Below are positions 22,277 to 29,822 of a DNA stretch of 30,516 nucleotides, one piece after another. Made by a program: the position numbers and the translations under genes. Position 1 is the first letter of the stretch, and the number at the start of each line of letters is the position of its first letter. The DNA lies in assembly GCA_046756405.1 (NCBI GenBank), contig JBHHWH010000026.1, positions 1-30,516 on the forward strand, given 5' to 3'. The notes below the pieces were generated by a model, which saw only the letters and a program-made list of their open reading frames with translations, did no database searches and was not told the DNA's origin. The stretch comes from JBHHWH01 sp046756405. GTDB lineage: Bacteria; Actinomycetota; Acidimicrobiia; Spongiisociales; ZC4RG35.

Positions 22277-24463
22277 ATGGCATCGACAGAGGAGCGACAG
22301 GAGGTGCAATCAAGCAGCCGCCGCCCATCGGTCTCGCAGTTGATCGAGGGATTGGGCGTCCTGAGTGCGCTGGGAACGTTGACCCTTGGGATCCTGGGGA
22401 GCCTCCCGGCGAAACCAGAGTTCGAGGTCGGGCGTGAGGTCTTCGGCAATATTCCCGTCCCGTTAGAGGTCCTCCTCTACACGGGGGTCGCCGCGTTCCT
22501 ATGGCTCTCCCTGCACCTGCTTGCCGTGCGGGCGCGCAGTTGGACCCAGGGGGCTCCAGAGCTGCGTTGGGGGGAGTGGTCGGAGCGGATACTCCGACTC
22601 CGCGAAGGGCTGGCGATGAAGACTTTGATGCGAGACCCTCGGGCAGGGATCATGCATTCGTTGATCTACTACGGCTTCGTGGTCCTGTTTCTAGGGACAG
22701 TGACCCTGGAGATCAACCAACTCCTCCCGGTGAAGTTCAAGTTCCTCTACGGAACGTTCTACCTCGCCTACTCAGCGATCCTCGACCTGGCGGCTGTGGC
22801 CTACCTGGGAGGACTCGCCCTCGCCTTCGTGGGCCGTTACCTGGCACCGGTGGGGCGGCTTCGATCCAAGACCAAGCCCGAGGACGCCCTCATCCTCGGA
22901 GTGTTGGTCCTCATTGGGGTCACCGGCTTGCTCACCGAGGCCGCCCGCATCGCCGTCGACGGAAGGCCGGATTTCGAGGTGTGGTCTTTTGTTGGATATC
23001 CGCTCTCGGCGCTCTTCGACCCGGCCGCTGCCTCCGCGTGGCATCGAGTTCTATGGGTGACCCACGCCGCCAGCTTCGCTGCCTTTCTGGTGATTCTCCC
23101 CATCACCAAGCTGCGGCACATGATCACCTCTCCCGTGGACCTCTTCCTCTCACCGCGGGACCGTCCCCGCGGGGCGATGCGGGAGATGCCCAACCTGATG
23201 GAGGTGGAGGACATCGACACCATCGGTGCCTCGGTGGCCGCCGACCTCACCTGGAAGCAGATCTTCGACACCGACGCCTGCACCGTATGCGGGCGCTGTA
23301 CTTCGGTATGCCCGGCGAACCTCACCGGTAAGCCCCTCGACCCGAGGGAGATGGTGCTCAAGTCCGGGGAGGTGGCCGCCGCGACCGCCGGGATCTCGCC
23401 GCCGGTTTCCACCACCGCCTTGCTCGAAGGGGCCGGCACTCTCTTCGACAGGATTCGTCCCGACGAAGCCTTTGCCTGCACCACCTGCCGGGCCTGCGAC
23501 GAGATCTGTCCCGTGGGTATCGAGATCGTCGACAGGATTCTGGACATGAGGCGCTACCTCACCCTCATGGAGTCGGAGTTTCCTACCGAACTGGGCCGGG
23601 CCTACGTCGCCATGGAGAACCAGGCGAACCCGTGGGGAATGGATCCCCAGGCCCGATCCGACTGGACCTCGGAGCTGGACTTCGAAGTTCCCGTGCTCGG
23701 CGAGAACGGAAAGAACACCGCCGATTACCTCTGGTTCGTCGGTTGTGCAGGGTCCTACGACGACCGCAACCGGGCCGTGTCTGTGGCCCTCGCCCGCCTC
23801 CTCCACCGCGCCGGCATCGACTTCGCCATCCTCGGCAAGAAAGAGGTGTGCACCGGGGATCCGGCCCGACGTTCGGGTAACGAGTTTGTCTTCCAGCAGC
23901 TCGCCCTCCAGAACATCGCTACTTTCGAGGGGCTGGGGGTGAAACGGGTCATTACCCAGTGCGCCCATTGCTTCAACACCATCCGAAACGAGTATCCGCA
24001 GTTTGGCGGGGAGTACGAGGTCGTTCATCACAGTCAACTCCTGGCCGAACTCCTCAATCAGGGTCGGATCGATGTTCCCCGCCGATCGGATGGCACGCCC
24101 AAAAAGATCGCCTACCACGACCCCTGCTATCTCGGTCGTTACAACGATGTCTACCTGGCGCCCCGCCAGGTGGTGGGAGCGTCGGGGAGTCAGGTGGTGG
24201 AGATGGAGCGCCACGGTACCCGCTCCTTCTGCTGCGGCGCCGGGGGGGCCCGCTTCTGGATGGAGGAGCGCACCGGGAAAAAGGTCCAGATCGAGCGGGC
24301 TGAAGAGGCCCTAGGCACCGATGCCGACGAGATCGCTGTTGCCTGCCCGTTCTGCTTCGTGATGCTCGACGACGGGGTGAAGGAGCTGGGTCGGGACGAC
24401 GTCCCGGTGCGGGACATCGCCATGGTCCTCGCCGACGGCCTAGAGGACGAAGGGTCCGGTTGA
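22277..24463 (+). CDS. EtfD-type membrane Fe-S oxidoreductase (ETF:menaquinone link)
   Basis: 728 aa from ATG 22277. The first 300 residues hold about six membrane helices of the NarI-like kind. Two [4Fe-4S] motifs follow: C335, C338, C341, C345 (CTVCGRCTSVC) and C401, C404, C407, C411 (CTTCRACDEIC). Two CCG domains close the protein (WFVGCAGSYDD and CAHCFN; YHDPCYLGR, SFCCGAGG and CPFC), as in HdrD and glycolate oxidase GlpC. The order matches EtfD (Rv0338c) of Mycobacterium, which takes electrons from ETF during beta-oxidation. GTG 22235 with GGAGG 4 nt upstream is an alternative start adding 14 residues; TACACT 9 nt before ATG 22277 favours the shorter form. The role is inferred from family and acyl-CoA neighbours. 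Confidence 0.88.
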   Translation: MASTEERQEVQSSSRRPSVSQLIEGLGVLSALGTLTLGILGSLPAKPEFEVGREVFGNIPVPLEVLLYTGVAAFLWLSLHLLAVRARSWTQGAPELRWGEWSERILRLREGLAMKTLMRDPRAGIMHSLIYYGFVVLFLGTVTLEINQLLPVKFKFLYGTFYLAYSAILDLAAVAYLGGLALAFVGRYLAPVGRLRSKTKPEDALILGVLVLIGVTGLLTEAARIAVDGRPDFEVWSFVGYPLSALFDPAAASAWHRVLWVTHAASFAAFLVILPITKLRHMITSPVDLFLSPRDRPRGAMREMPNLMEVEDIDTIGASVAADLTWKQIFDTDACTVCGRCTSVCPANLTGKPLDPREMVLKSGEVAAATAGISPPVSTTALLEGAGTLFDRIRPDEAFACTTCRACDEICPVGIEIVDRILDMRRYLTLMESEFPTELGRAYVAMENQANPWGMDPQARSDWTSELDFEVPVLGENGKNTADYLWFVGCAGSYDDRNRAVSVALARLLHRAGIDFAILGKKEVCTGDPARRSGNEFVFQQLALQNIATFEGLGVKRVITQCAHCFNTIRNEYPQFGGEYEVVHHSQLLAELLNQGRIDVPRRSDGTPKKIAYHDPCYLGRYNDVYLAPRQVVGASGSQVVEMERHGTRSFCCGAGGARFWMEERTGKKVQIERAEEALGTDADEIAVACPFCFVMLDDGVKELGRDDVPVRDIAMVLADGLEDEGSG

Positions 24464-25005
24464 CCCGCCCGCTGGCGTCGAGCTTGGCGGCCCTTGCCAT
24501 CACCATCACAGCCTGCACGAGTCCTGCGGTCCAGCCATCACCCACCCTGACCCCGTTCACGGTCACCGAACCGACCACGACAACGACCACCCTTCCCGCC
24601 GAAGTGGCGGTGAGCCGCTTCCGGGAGTGCCTCGTGAGCCGGGGTATCGACATCGTTGAGATTCCCTTCGACGCCTACGGGCGTCCCCGCTTCGATCTGG
24701 TACTGGCCCGAGTGGACTTCTCCGACCCCTCCAACGTGGAGGCTCTCGCCGAGTGCCGAGACCATGTGCAGGGCGGTCCGCTGAACCTCACCGATGTTCC
24801 CGAACTCCACAAGGAGGTGATGCGGCGCCTGCAAGGGTTCGTCACCTGTGTGCGGGAGCGCGGCATTGATGACTTTCCCGACCCCGTGGCTGGCTTCAAC
24901 GGTTTCGGCTCTCCCTTCCCCACCGACCAGATTCCCTACGAGGACCCGGACCTTCCCGCGGCGGTGGAGGTGTGCCGCACCCAGCTGATCCGCTTGTCCC
25001 CCTGA
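24460..25005 (+). CDS. Cysteine-containing lipoprotein of unknown function
   Basis: 181 aa, starting at TTG 24460 within the TTGA that ends the EtfD gene. The N-terminus is a lipoprotein signal: LAALAITITAC, with lipobox ITAC and modified C19. A Thr/Pro linker (TEPTTTTTTLP) leads to the outer domain, which has cysteines in FRECLVSRGID and FVTCVRERGIDDFPDP, a repeated C-x-x-x-x-G-I pattern followed by an acid/Pro motif common in actinobacterial surface lipoproteins, plus two more in LAECRD and EVCRTQ. It may form two disulfides outside the membrane. Coupled translation with EtfD hints at a shared membrane role. Confidence 0.8.
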   Translation: MTRPLASSLAALAITITACTSPAVQPSPTLTPFTVTEPTTTTTTLPAEVAVSRFRECLVSRGIDIVEIPFDAYGRPRFDLVLARVDFSDPSNVEALAECRDHVQGGPLNLTDVPELHKEVMRRLQGFVTCVRERGIDDFPDPVAGFNGFGSPFPTDQIPYEDPDLPAAVEVCRTQLIRLSP

Positions 25006-25048
25006 CCCCTGTCTGATCCCGTCGGACGGGGGTACGATCAAAAGGGCC

Positions 25049-25333
25049 ATGGTTGCCCAGCCGACACCGGTGATCGTCCCGGACAGCGACGAAAAACTGG
25101 AGGAGGACCGCCCCTGGCAGGTGGTGGTGTGGAACGACCCGGTCAACACCATGTCCTATGTGGTGTACGTCTTCCGCAAGCTGTTCGGATACGACGAGCA
25201 GAAGGCGACGAAATTGATGCTTCAGGTGCACTACGAGGGCCGAGCCACCGTGGCCGACGGACCTCGGGAGAGGGCGGAGGCCGACTGTTTTCGGCTTCAC
25301 AGCCACGGCCTCTGGGCCACGATCGAGCAGTGA
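25049..25333 (+). CDS. clpS: ATP-dependent Clp protease adaptor ClpS
   Basis: 94 aa. The core PWQVVVWNDPVNTMSYVVYVF (31-51, split by the family turn) contains the NDP and N-degron pocket residues; MLQVHYEGRATVADGPRERAEAD and HGLWATIE complete the fold. It binds N-end-rule substrates and gives them to ClpA/ClpC with ClpP. TACGAT lies 10 nt before ATG 25049. It overlaps the DUF2017 gene by 4 nt, the same pairing as in mycobacteria (Rv1331-Rv1332). Confidence 0.95.
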   Translation: MVAQPTPVIVPDSDEKLEEDRPWQVVVWNDPVNTMSYVVYVFRKLFGYDEQKATKLMLQVHYEGRATVADGPRERAEADCFRLHSHGLWATIEQ

Positions 25334-25785
25334 GCCATTTCTCTGTGGCCGCCGACGGGATAAGGGTCTCCCTCAGTACCGAGGAGCGAGCCTTCCTCGC
25401 CGACGTCCTTCCTTTCCTTGCCACTGTGGGCATGCCCGACGACGACCCTGCGGCGGCGCGCCTCCAACCTCCGGTCTACCTCGACGATGAGGAGGCGAAC
25501 GAGGAGTGGTGGCGGTTCATGGAGAGCGAGCTGGCTCAGTCGCGTCGCGAGGATCGGGAGCTGTTCCGGAGGGTGGTGGAGAGCGAAGAGGGGGCCGTCG
25601 TTGATCGGGAGGCCGCCGATGCCTTCTTGCGCGTTGTCAACGAGGCCAGGTTGGCACTGGCGGCCCGACTAGGCGTCGAGGTTGAGGGGGACCATGACCG
25701 GCTTCCCCCCGACAGCCGGCAGGTGCTCGACTACCTGGGCTGGGTCCTCGAAGAGCTGACGGAGGTGCTCTCACTCACACTATGA
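25330..25785 (+). CDS. DUF2017 family protein
   Basis: 151 aa from GTG 25330, sharing GTGA with the clpS stop. It is rich in Glu and Asp and helical, with a paired block of acids (LDDEEANEEWWRFMESEL, residues 52-69) and a closing YLGWVLEELTEVLSL helix. The family has no known activity but is a constant neighbour of clpS in Actinobacteria, so a part in ClpCP substrate choice is a reasonable guess. Confidence 0.88.
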   Translation: MSHFSVAADGIRVSLSTEERAFLADVLPFLATVGMPDDDPAAARLQPPVYLDDEEANEEWWRFMESELAQSRREDRELFRRVVESEEGAVVDREAADAFLRVVNEARLALAARLGVEVEGDHDRLPPDSRQVLDYLGWVLEELTEVLSLTL

Positions 25786-25860
25786 GGCTGACAGTGTGTA
25801 GGTTCCAGCTGGATGGGACTGAGTCGAGCCCAGATGTCGATGCCAGGGAGGGAAGTTCGC

Positions 25861-26970
25861 ATGAACGAAGACCGGATCGCGGCACTCCAGGGCCCCAAGG
25901 GCTCTTTGATTTCGGTGTACGTCAACCGTCCCAGTCCCGGGGGATACGCGGCCCTGCTTTCCGACCTGCTCAAACCGATCAAGGAACGAGCCGAGACCCT
26001 GGACAGGGACGTTCGTCTAGCGGTGCGCGCCGACGCGGAGCGAATTCGGGATCTGGCCGAGAAGCTAGAGGTGGACTCTGCTCCGGCCCACGCCATCTTC
26101 GCTTCCGAACTCGATGAGATCTTCATCGTCGAGGCGCTTACGGCGCCTGTGATCGACTTCGCCACCATGGGTGTTCGCCCCTATCTAAGGCCCCTCAGGG
26201 CCGGCCCGCGTCCCTTGAGAGCGGCGATCATCGTCGCTGACCGGGGACTCGCCCGAACCTTTGTCAGCTCTCAGGGATTGGTCGAAGAGCTTGGCAAGCC
26301 GTTGCTGGCGGACCTGGGCAAATCCAACTTCGGAGGATTTTCGGGCTATGAGGAACACGGTGTTCGGGCCCACGCCGAGGAGGAGACCAACCGGATTTGG
26401 CGGGAGGCTGGCGCCAGGCTGCTCGCCAAGCAGAAGAAGAGCCGCTTCGACTACCTAGCCATCGGAAGTCACGAGGAGACCGTCGAAGAGATAGCTAGGA
26501 CTCTGCACCCTTATCTGGCTCGCCTCCAGCGGGTCTCCTTCGTCGCCAATCCCCACACCCTGACGATGCCGGTCCTTCGAGCCGAGGTTGCCGAGTTGGA
26601 CGCCGAAGTGAGGCGCGAACGGCAGGAGGCTTTAGCGGGCCGGGTCTGCGAAACGGCTTGGAGCGGGGGCAACGCGGTCCTGGGTCTGAGCGCGACCCTG
26701 GATGCCGTCAACGCACAAGCGGTAGATACTCTCACTGTCGCCGGCTGGTTCATGCGGCCAGGAACCCTATGTGAGAGCTGCGGGCATCTGGCCCGGCAAG
26801 GAGAGGTGTGTCCCGTTTGCGGAGCAGAGGTGTTCCCGGTCGACGACCTTGTGGGACCGGTGATGGACGCCGTGATCCAGGCCGGAGGTACGGTCCACCA
26901 ACTCGACGTAGCTTCTCCCCTCGATCGCCACGGAGTTGGCGCCCTCACCCGCTTCCAGCTGGGTGACTGA
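25861..26970 (+). CDS. Bacterial eRF1-like protein (archaeo-eukaryotic release-factor fold) with a zinc-ribbon
   Basis: 369 aa from ATG 25861, with AGGGAGGGAAG 6-9 nt upstream. Residues 10-130 match the eRF1 domain-1-like part and 130-290 the domain-2/3-like part (AAIIVADRGLARTFVSS, then FDYLAIGSHEETVEEIARTL). Where eRF1 has the GGQ loop there is NFGGFSGYEEHGVRAHAEEE with G158, G159 and F160; glutamine is absent. A four-cysteine knuckle C304-x2-C307-x9-C317-x2-C320 sits near the end. Relatives in the baeRF group are thought to act on stalled ribosomes. The place beside clpS and DUF2017 suits protein quality control, but this is inference. Confidence 0.8.
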   Translation: MNEDRIAALQGPKGSLISVYVNRPSPGGYAALLSDLLKPIKERAETLDRDVRLAVRADAERIRDLAEKLEVDSAPAHAIFASELDEIFIVEALTAPVIDFATMGVRPYLRPLRAGPRPLRAAIIVADRGLARTFVSSQGLVEELGKPLLADLGKSNFGGFSGYEEHGVRAHAEEETNRIWREAGARLLAKQKKSRFDYLAIGSHEETVEEIARTLHPYLARLQRVSFVANPHTLTMPVLRAEVAELDAEVRRERQEALAGRVCETAWSGGNAVLGLSATLDAVNAQAVDTLTVAGWFMRPGTLCESCGHLARQGEVCPVCGAEVFPVDDLVGPVMDAVIQAGGTVHQLDVASPLDRHGVGALTRFQLGD

Positions 26971-26977
26971 CCCGCAC

Positions 26978-26989
26978 TAGATTCCCGTC
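26978..26989 (+). promoter_or_regulatory. Leaderless-type promoter of the MocA-like gene
   Basis: TAGATT at 26978-26983 is followed by 6 nt and ATG 26990, only 19 nt after the previous stop. No Shine-Dalgarno is present. Confidence 0.5.
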
Positions 26990-27586
26990 ATGTCCACCGC
27001 TGCCCTGGTCCTTGCCGCCGGAGGGTCGAAGCGTCTAGGCCGCCCGAAGCAGCTCGAACCCTGGGGGAATACCAACCTTCTTGGCCACGTCCTCTCCCGG
27101 GTTGACGAATTCCCGGTGGAGGAAACGTGGGTGGTCATCGGAGCGGAGGCGGAGCGCATCCTCGCCGAGACCGACTTTGGGGAGGCCAACGTCATAGAGA
27201 ATCCCGAGTGGGAAGAGGGAATCGCTTCTTCTCTCCGGGTCGGCTTGGACGCTCTCACCCGCCTTTCCCGATGTGAGCAGGTGCTCATCGTGATCGGTGA
27301 CCAGCCCGATCTCTCTCCTCAGGTCGTCAGTGAGCTTCTCGAGTCTCACCGGCGGTCTGGGAAGCCGGTGAGCATTCCCAAGTACAGGTACAGCTGGGGT
27401 AATCCGGTCGTCGTGGATCGCGCACTGTGGTCGCGCCTGATGTCGCTCGAGGGAGATGAGGGCGCCCGTCGGTTGTGGCAAGCTCACCCCGAATGGATCA
27501 ACGAGGTGCACTTTTCCGATCCCCCGCCGAAGGACGTGGACACGGAGGCGGACGTGTCCGAACTCAGACCCCGTTCCCCGGCCTGA
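26990..27586 (+). CDS. MocA/MobA-like nucleotidyltransferase
   Basis: 198 aa. The NTP-binding signature LAAGGSKRLGRPKQL is at 8-22, the metal-binding Asp in VIGDQPDLSP, and the WGNPVVVDRALWSRL region contacts the substrate. It resembles the CTP:molybdopterin cytidylyltransferase MocA, which completes cofactor for xanthine and CO dehydrogenases. No molybdoenzyme is in the window, and related proteins use other substrates (for example sugar or F420 steps), so the assignment is to family only. Confidence 0.85.
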   Translation: MSTAALVLAAGGSKRLGRPKQLEPWGNTNLLGHVLSRVDEFPVEETWVVIGAEAERILAETDFGEANVIENPEWEEGIASSLRVGLDALTRLSRCEQVLIVIGDQPDLSPQVVSELLESHRRSGKPVSIPKYRYSWGNPVVVDRALWSRLMSLEGDEGARRLWQAHPEWINEVHFSDPPPKDVDTEADVSELRPRSPA

Positions 27587-27589
27587 ACG

Positions 27590-27622
27590 TGACAGCTCCC
27601 GTCTAGAGTCGGGTTCCTGTCA
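27590..27622. promoter_or_regulatory. Nested inverted repeat between mocA-like and DUF4332 genes
   Basis: TGACAG (27590-27595) pairs with CTGTCA (27617-27622), and inside it CCCG (27598-27601) pairs with CGGG (27610-27613) around TCTAGAGT. There is no U-run after it, so it is either a weak terminator for the gene before or an operator for the gene after. Confidence 0.3.
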
Positions 27623-27647
27623 GGTGAGTTGAGCGGAGAAGGGGAAG

Positions 27648-28049
27648 ATGGCTCGGATCGATCAGGTTCCGGGGATCGATCACAAGCAAGCGACGAAGCT
27701 TCGTAAGGCTGGAGTCCGAACCAGTAAGGCTCTCCTGGAGAGGGCAGCCACTCGTCGTGGTAGGACGGAGCTCTCCAGGGCGACCGGCATCAGTCCCAAG
27801 GACCTCCAGCTTTGGGTGCACCATGCCGATCTCCTGCGGGTCAGGGGCGTTGGGGCCGAGTACGCGGAGCTGTTGGTAGCTGCCGGGGTTGACACACTCC
27901 GAGATTTGCGGAGGAGAAATCCCACCGCCCTACTGGCCAAGCTGATTGGGCTCAATGGGGCGCATCGGCTGGTGAGTCGGCTCCCCACTGAGGCCATGGT
28001 TGAGAGTTGGATAGCCGCGGCGGGGGAGTTGGAACCCTCCACAGCTTGA
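27648..28049 (+). CDS. DUF4332 helix-hairpin-helix protein
   Basis: 133 aa. Two HhH-like units are visible: VPGIDHKQATKLRKAGVRTS (about 7-26) and LRVRGVGAEYAELLVAAGVDTLRDL (about 63-87), the DUF4332 pattern. The second GVG-x-E-x-A-ELL unit is like those that hold DNA backbone in repair proteins. It may bind DNA, but partner and activity are unknown. AGAAGGGGAAG precedes ATG 27648. A strong hairpin follows the stop at once. Confidence 0.85.
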   Translation: MARIDQVPGIDHKQATKLRKAGVRTSKALLERAATRRGRTELSRATGISPKDLQLWVHHADLLRVRGVGAEYAELLVAAGVDTLRDLRRRNPTALLAKLIGLNGAHRLVSRLPTEAMVESWIAAAGELEPSTA

Positions 28050-28052
28050 GGA

Positions 28053-28078
28053 AAGGGGGGCCCGTCAGGGCCCCCCTT
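28053..28078. terminator. GC-rich hairpin between convergent genes
   Basis: AAGGGGGGCCC (28053-28063) pairs perfectly with GGGCCCCCCTT (28068-28078) around a 4-nt loop GTCA. It begins 4 nt after the DUF4332 stop and lies 24 nt before the end of the convergent HbhA-like gene, so it can serve both strands. There is no T-run, as is common in high-GC Actinobacteria. Confidence 0.75.
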
Positions 28079-28101
28079 CCCGGTGTGAGGAGGAGGTGAG
28101 C

Positions 28102-28668
28102 TCAGGAAGCCTTATCGGCCTTGGAGGCCGTGGACTTCGCTGTGCTCGTCTTGGCAGCCGTGGACGACTTGGTCGTCTTGGCGGCCGAAGTCTTGGCTGT
28201 GGTCTTTGTGGCCGGCTTCTTGGCTGTGGTGGTCTTGGCCGCTGAAGCCTTGGCTGTAGTCTTTGCGGCCGGCTTCTTGGCCGTGGTGGTCTTGGCGGCC
28301 GGCTTCTTGGCCTCAGGCTCTGCCTTCACCTCGCCCTTCTCCTCCGCCTTCTCGGGGCGGAAGGACTGGCGCCAGGTCTCGAGCATCTCTTCGAGCTGGT
28401 CGCGCAGCTTACCGACCTGCTCCTTGGCCTGGTCGAAGTCCATCTTGGAGGAGAGCTCCTCCACGACCTTGCCCTCCTTGAGGCGGCCGAGGAGCTTCTC
28501 GCCCTCACTGGCCCAGGCTTCGAGGGCCGCTTCGAGGTCCTTGCTGTAGCTGGCCTTCTCTTCCTCCAGCTTCTCCTTGAGGGCCTGCACCTGGTCGCTT
28601 ACCTTGCGGGCGGCGACCACGGGAACTCCCACTGCTGCGTAGAGAACATCCTTTGCCTGCATTTCCAT
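28102..28668 (-). CDS. HbhA-like coiled-coil protein with Lys/Ala-rich tail
   Basis: 188 aa. Residues 1-110 are an amphipathic helix region, probably coiled coil (VQALKEKLEEEKASYSK and KEQVGKLRDQLEEMLETW). Residues 110-188 are a low-complexity tail of AKKPAAKTT-type repeats with almost only Lys, Ala, Thr and Ser. This is the plan of mycobacterial heparin-binding haemagglutinin HbhA; histone H1-like tails that bind DNA look the same. The upstream XRE gene overlaps by one base (TAATG), with CAGGAG as ribosome site, the same order as Rv0474-hbhA. It may bind glycosaminoglycan, lipid bodies or DNA. Confidence 0.8.
   Translation of the reverse strand: MEMQAKDVLYAAVGVPVVAARKVSDQVQALKEKLEEEKASYSKDLEAALEAWASEGEKLLGRLKEGKVVEELSSKMDFDQAKEQVGKLRDQLEEMLETWRQSFRPEKAEEKGEVKAEPEAKKPAAKTTTAKKPAAKTTAKASAAKTTTAKKPATKTTAKTSAAKTTKSSTAAKTSTAKSTASKADKAS
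28175..28310. repeat. 57-bp tandem repeats coding the Lys/Ala tail
   Basis: GTCTTGGC at 28175 and again at 28232 starts matching stretches, giving a period of 57 bp (19 codons), with a partial third copy from about 28289. Each copy codes a set of A/K/T/P residues in the tail of the HbhA-like protein. Copy number is likely to vary between strains. Confidence 0.7.
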
Positions 28669-29033
28669 TACTCCTGTTGCTCGTCGATCGCTGATCCGTT
28701 GGACCGAACCAGTGCCCGGTACATATCCAGAAGCACTCTCTTCTGCTCGCCGGTCAGGCGCTCATCCGCCTCGATAGCCTCGAAGACCGAGACCGGGGCC
28801 AGGTCTTCGTCGATGAGGCCCGCTCTCTTGTAGAGGCTGTTAGCCGAGATCTCGAGGGCCCGGGAAAGCCGGGTCAGGATCTCCGCTGAGGGCTTCTTGA
28901 GCCCCCGCTCGATCTGACTCAAGTAGGGGTTCGAGATCCCAGCCTTTTCGGCCAGCCGTCGTAGGGAGAGGTTGGTCCTCTGCCTCTGCTGGCGGATGAA
29001 GTCGCCGAGATCGGTGTGCTTGCTCTGGTTCAT
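28668..29033 (-). CDS. XRE-family transcriptional regulator
   Basis: 121 aa from ATG 29033. The helix-turn-helix domain is at 9-66: LGDFIRQQRQRTNLSLRRLA, then the turn EKAGISNPYLSQIERGLKKPS and ILTRLSRALEIS, the usual XRE form. The last 50 residues (ERLTGEQKRVLLDMYRALV) are helical and may give dimers. The gene is a short distance after the VIT1 gene on the same strand and has a promoter of its own with repeats in it, which suggests self-control. It is coupled to the HbhA-like gene as Rv0474 is to hbhA. Confidence 0.93.
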   Translation of the reverse strand: MNQSKHTDLGDFIRQQRQRTNLSLRRLAEKAGISNPYLSQIERGLKKPSAEILTRLSRALEISANSLYKRAGLIDEDLAPVSVFEAIEADERLTGEQKRVLLDMYRALVRSNGSAIDEQQE

Positions 29034-29100
29034 CAAGGGACAATATACAGCAAGCTGCTAGCTATGGCAAGCGCCGTGCTAGCTGCCCTCTTAGGCAAGC
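29034..29100 (-). promoter_or_regulatory. Promoter of the XRE-hbhA-like pair, with direct repeats
   Basis: On the minus strand TTGCCA (29070-29065) and TATATT (29047-29042) are 17 nt apart, a near-ideal -35/-10 pair, and the ATG lies 8 nt after the -10, so the transcript is almost leaderless. TGCTAGCT occurs in the spacer (29056-29063) and again at 29077-29084; GGCAAGC occurs at 29066 and 29094. These are good candidates for operators of the XRE protein. Confidence 0.7.
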
Positions 29101-29822
29101 CCAGCGCCGACAGCGTCGCCGATGTACCAGGCAGCGATTCCCCCGAGACCGGAGACCACCATGTTCTCCAACCCTGCCACAAGCCAGTTCTTCTCCACGA
29201 CCAGCGCCTTGACCACTCCGACCAGGAACAGGCCGGAGAGGGAGAAGATAGAGGCCAGGGTGAGGGCGAACCCCGTCGAGCTGGCGAAAGCGAAGGGAAG
29301 CACAGCCGGCAAGGATCCGAGGAGGAACAGGAGCCCGGAGGCTGCCATGGCTCGGTAGGCGGAGCGGCGTTCCGAGTCGACTACCCCGAACTCCAGAGAC
29401 TTCATCGCGCTGAGGAGCGCCTGGTCGTTGTCCTCGAAGGCGGCCATCACCCCGGGCAGATCCTCTTCTTCCACGCCCATGTCGAGGAAGAAGCCGCGAA
29501 GCTGGTCCAGCTCCATGTAGCGGAACTTCTGGATGTGCTCCTGCTCCAGCTTCAATTCGGCGTCGAGCACCTCGTCTTGGGACTTTGTAGCCAGGTACTC
29601 CCCGGCGGCCATCGATATGGCACCGGCGAGGGCCCCCGCCACCCCGGTGAGAAGAACCTGGGCGGTATTGAGGCCGCCTCCCACCACACCGACTACGAGC
29701 AAAAAGATGGAAACGAGGCCGTCGTTCACCCCCAGGATGATGTCCCGCCAGTACTGGCGGGTATCTCCAAGGTGGGGTTTGTAACCGGGCGGATACCCTG
29801 AGGGCCGGCTTCGGAGGGCCAT
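29091..29822 (-). CDS. VIT1/CCC1-family iron/manganese transporter
   Basis: 243 aa. The first helix pair has the family mark DIILGVNDGLVSIFLLVVG (27-45) and GALAGAISMAAGEYLATKSQ (63-82). A soluble, acid-rich cytoplasmic loop (about 85-150) contains the LEQEHIQKFRYME and DMGVEEEDLP segments, equal to the metal-binding domain of plant VIT1. Three more helices follow to the C-terminus. It exports or stores Fe2+/Mn2+ across the membrane, most likely to lower cytosolic metal. Start ATG 29822 has TATCAT 7 nt upstream. Confidence 0.92.
   Translation of the reverse strand: MALRSRPSGYPPGYKPHLGDTRQYWRDIILGVNDGLVSIFLLVVGVVGGGLNTAQVLLTGVAGALAGAISMAAGEYLATKSQDEVLDAELKLEQEHIQKFRYMELDQLRGFFLDMGVEEEDLPGVMAAFEDNDQALLSAMKSLEFGVVDSERRSAYRAMAASGLLFLLGSLPAVLPFAFASSTGFALTLASIFSLSGLFLVGVVKALVVEKNWLVAGLENMVVSGLGGIAAWYIGDAVGAGLA

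Noticed and set aside
25129..25329. Upstream extension of DUF2017 through clpS.
   Set aside because: It is the shifted frame of clpS; the family begins at GTG 25330.
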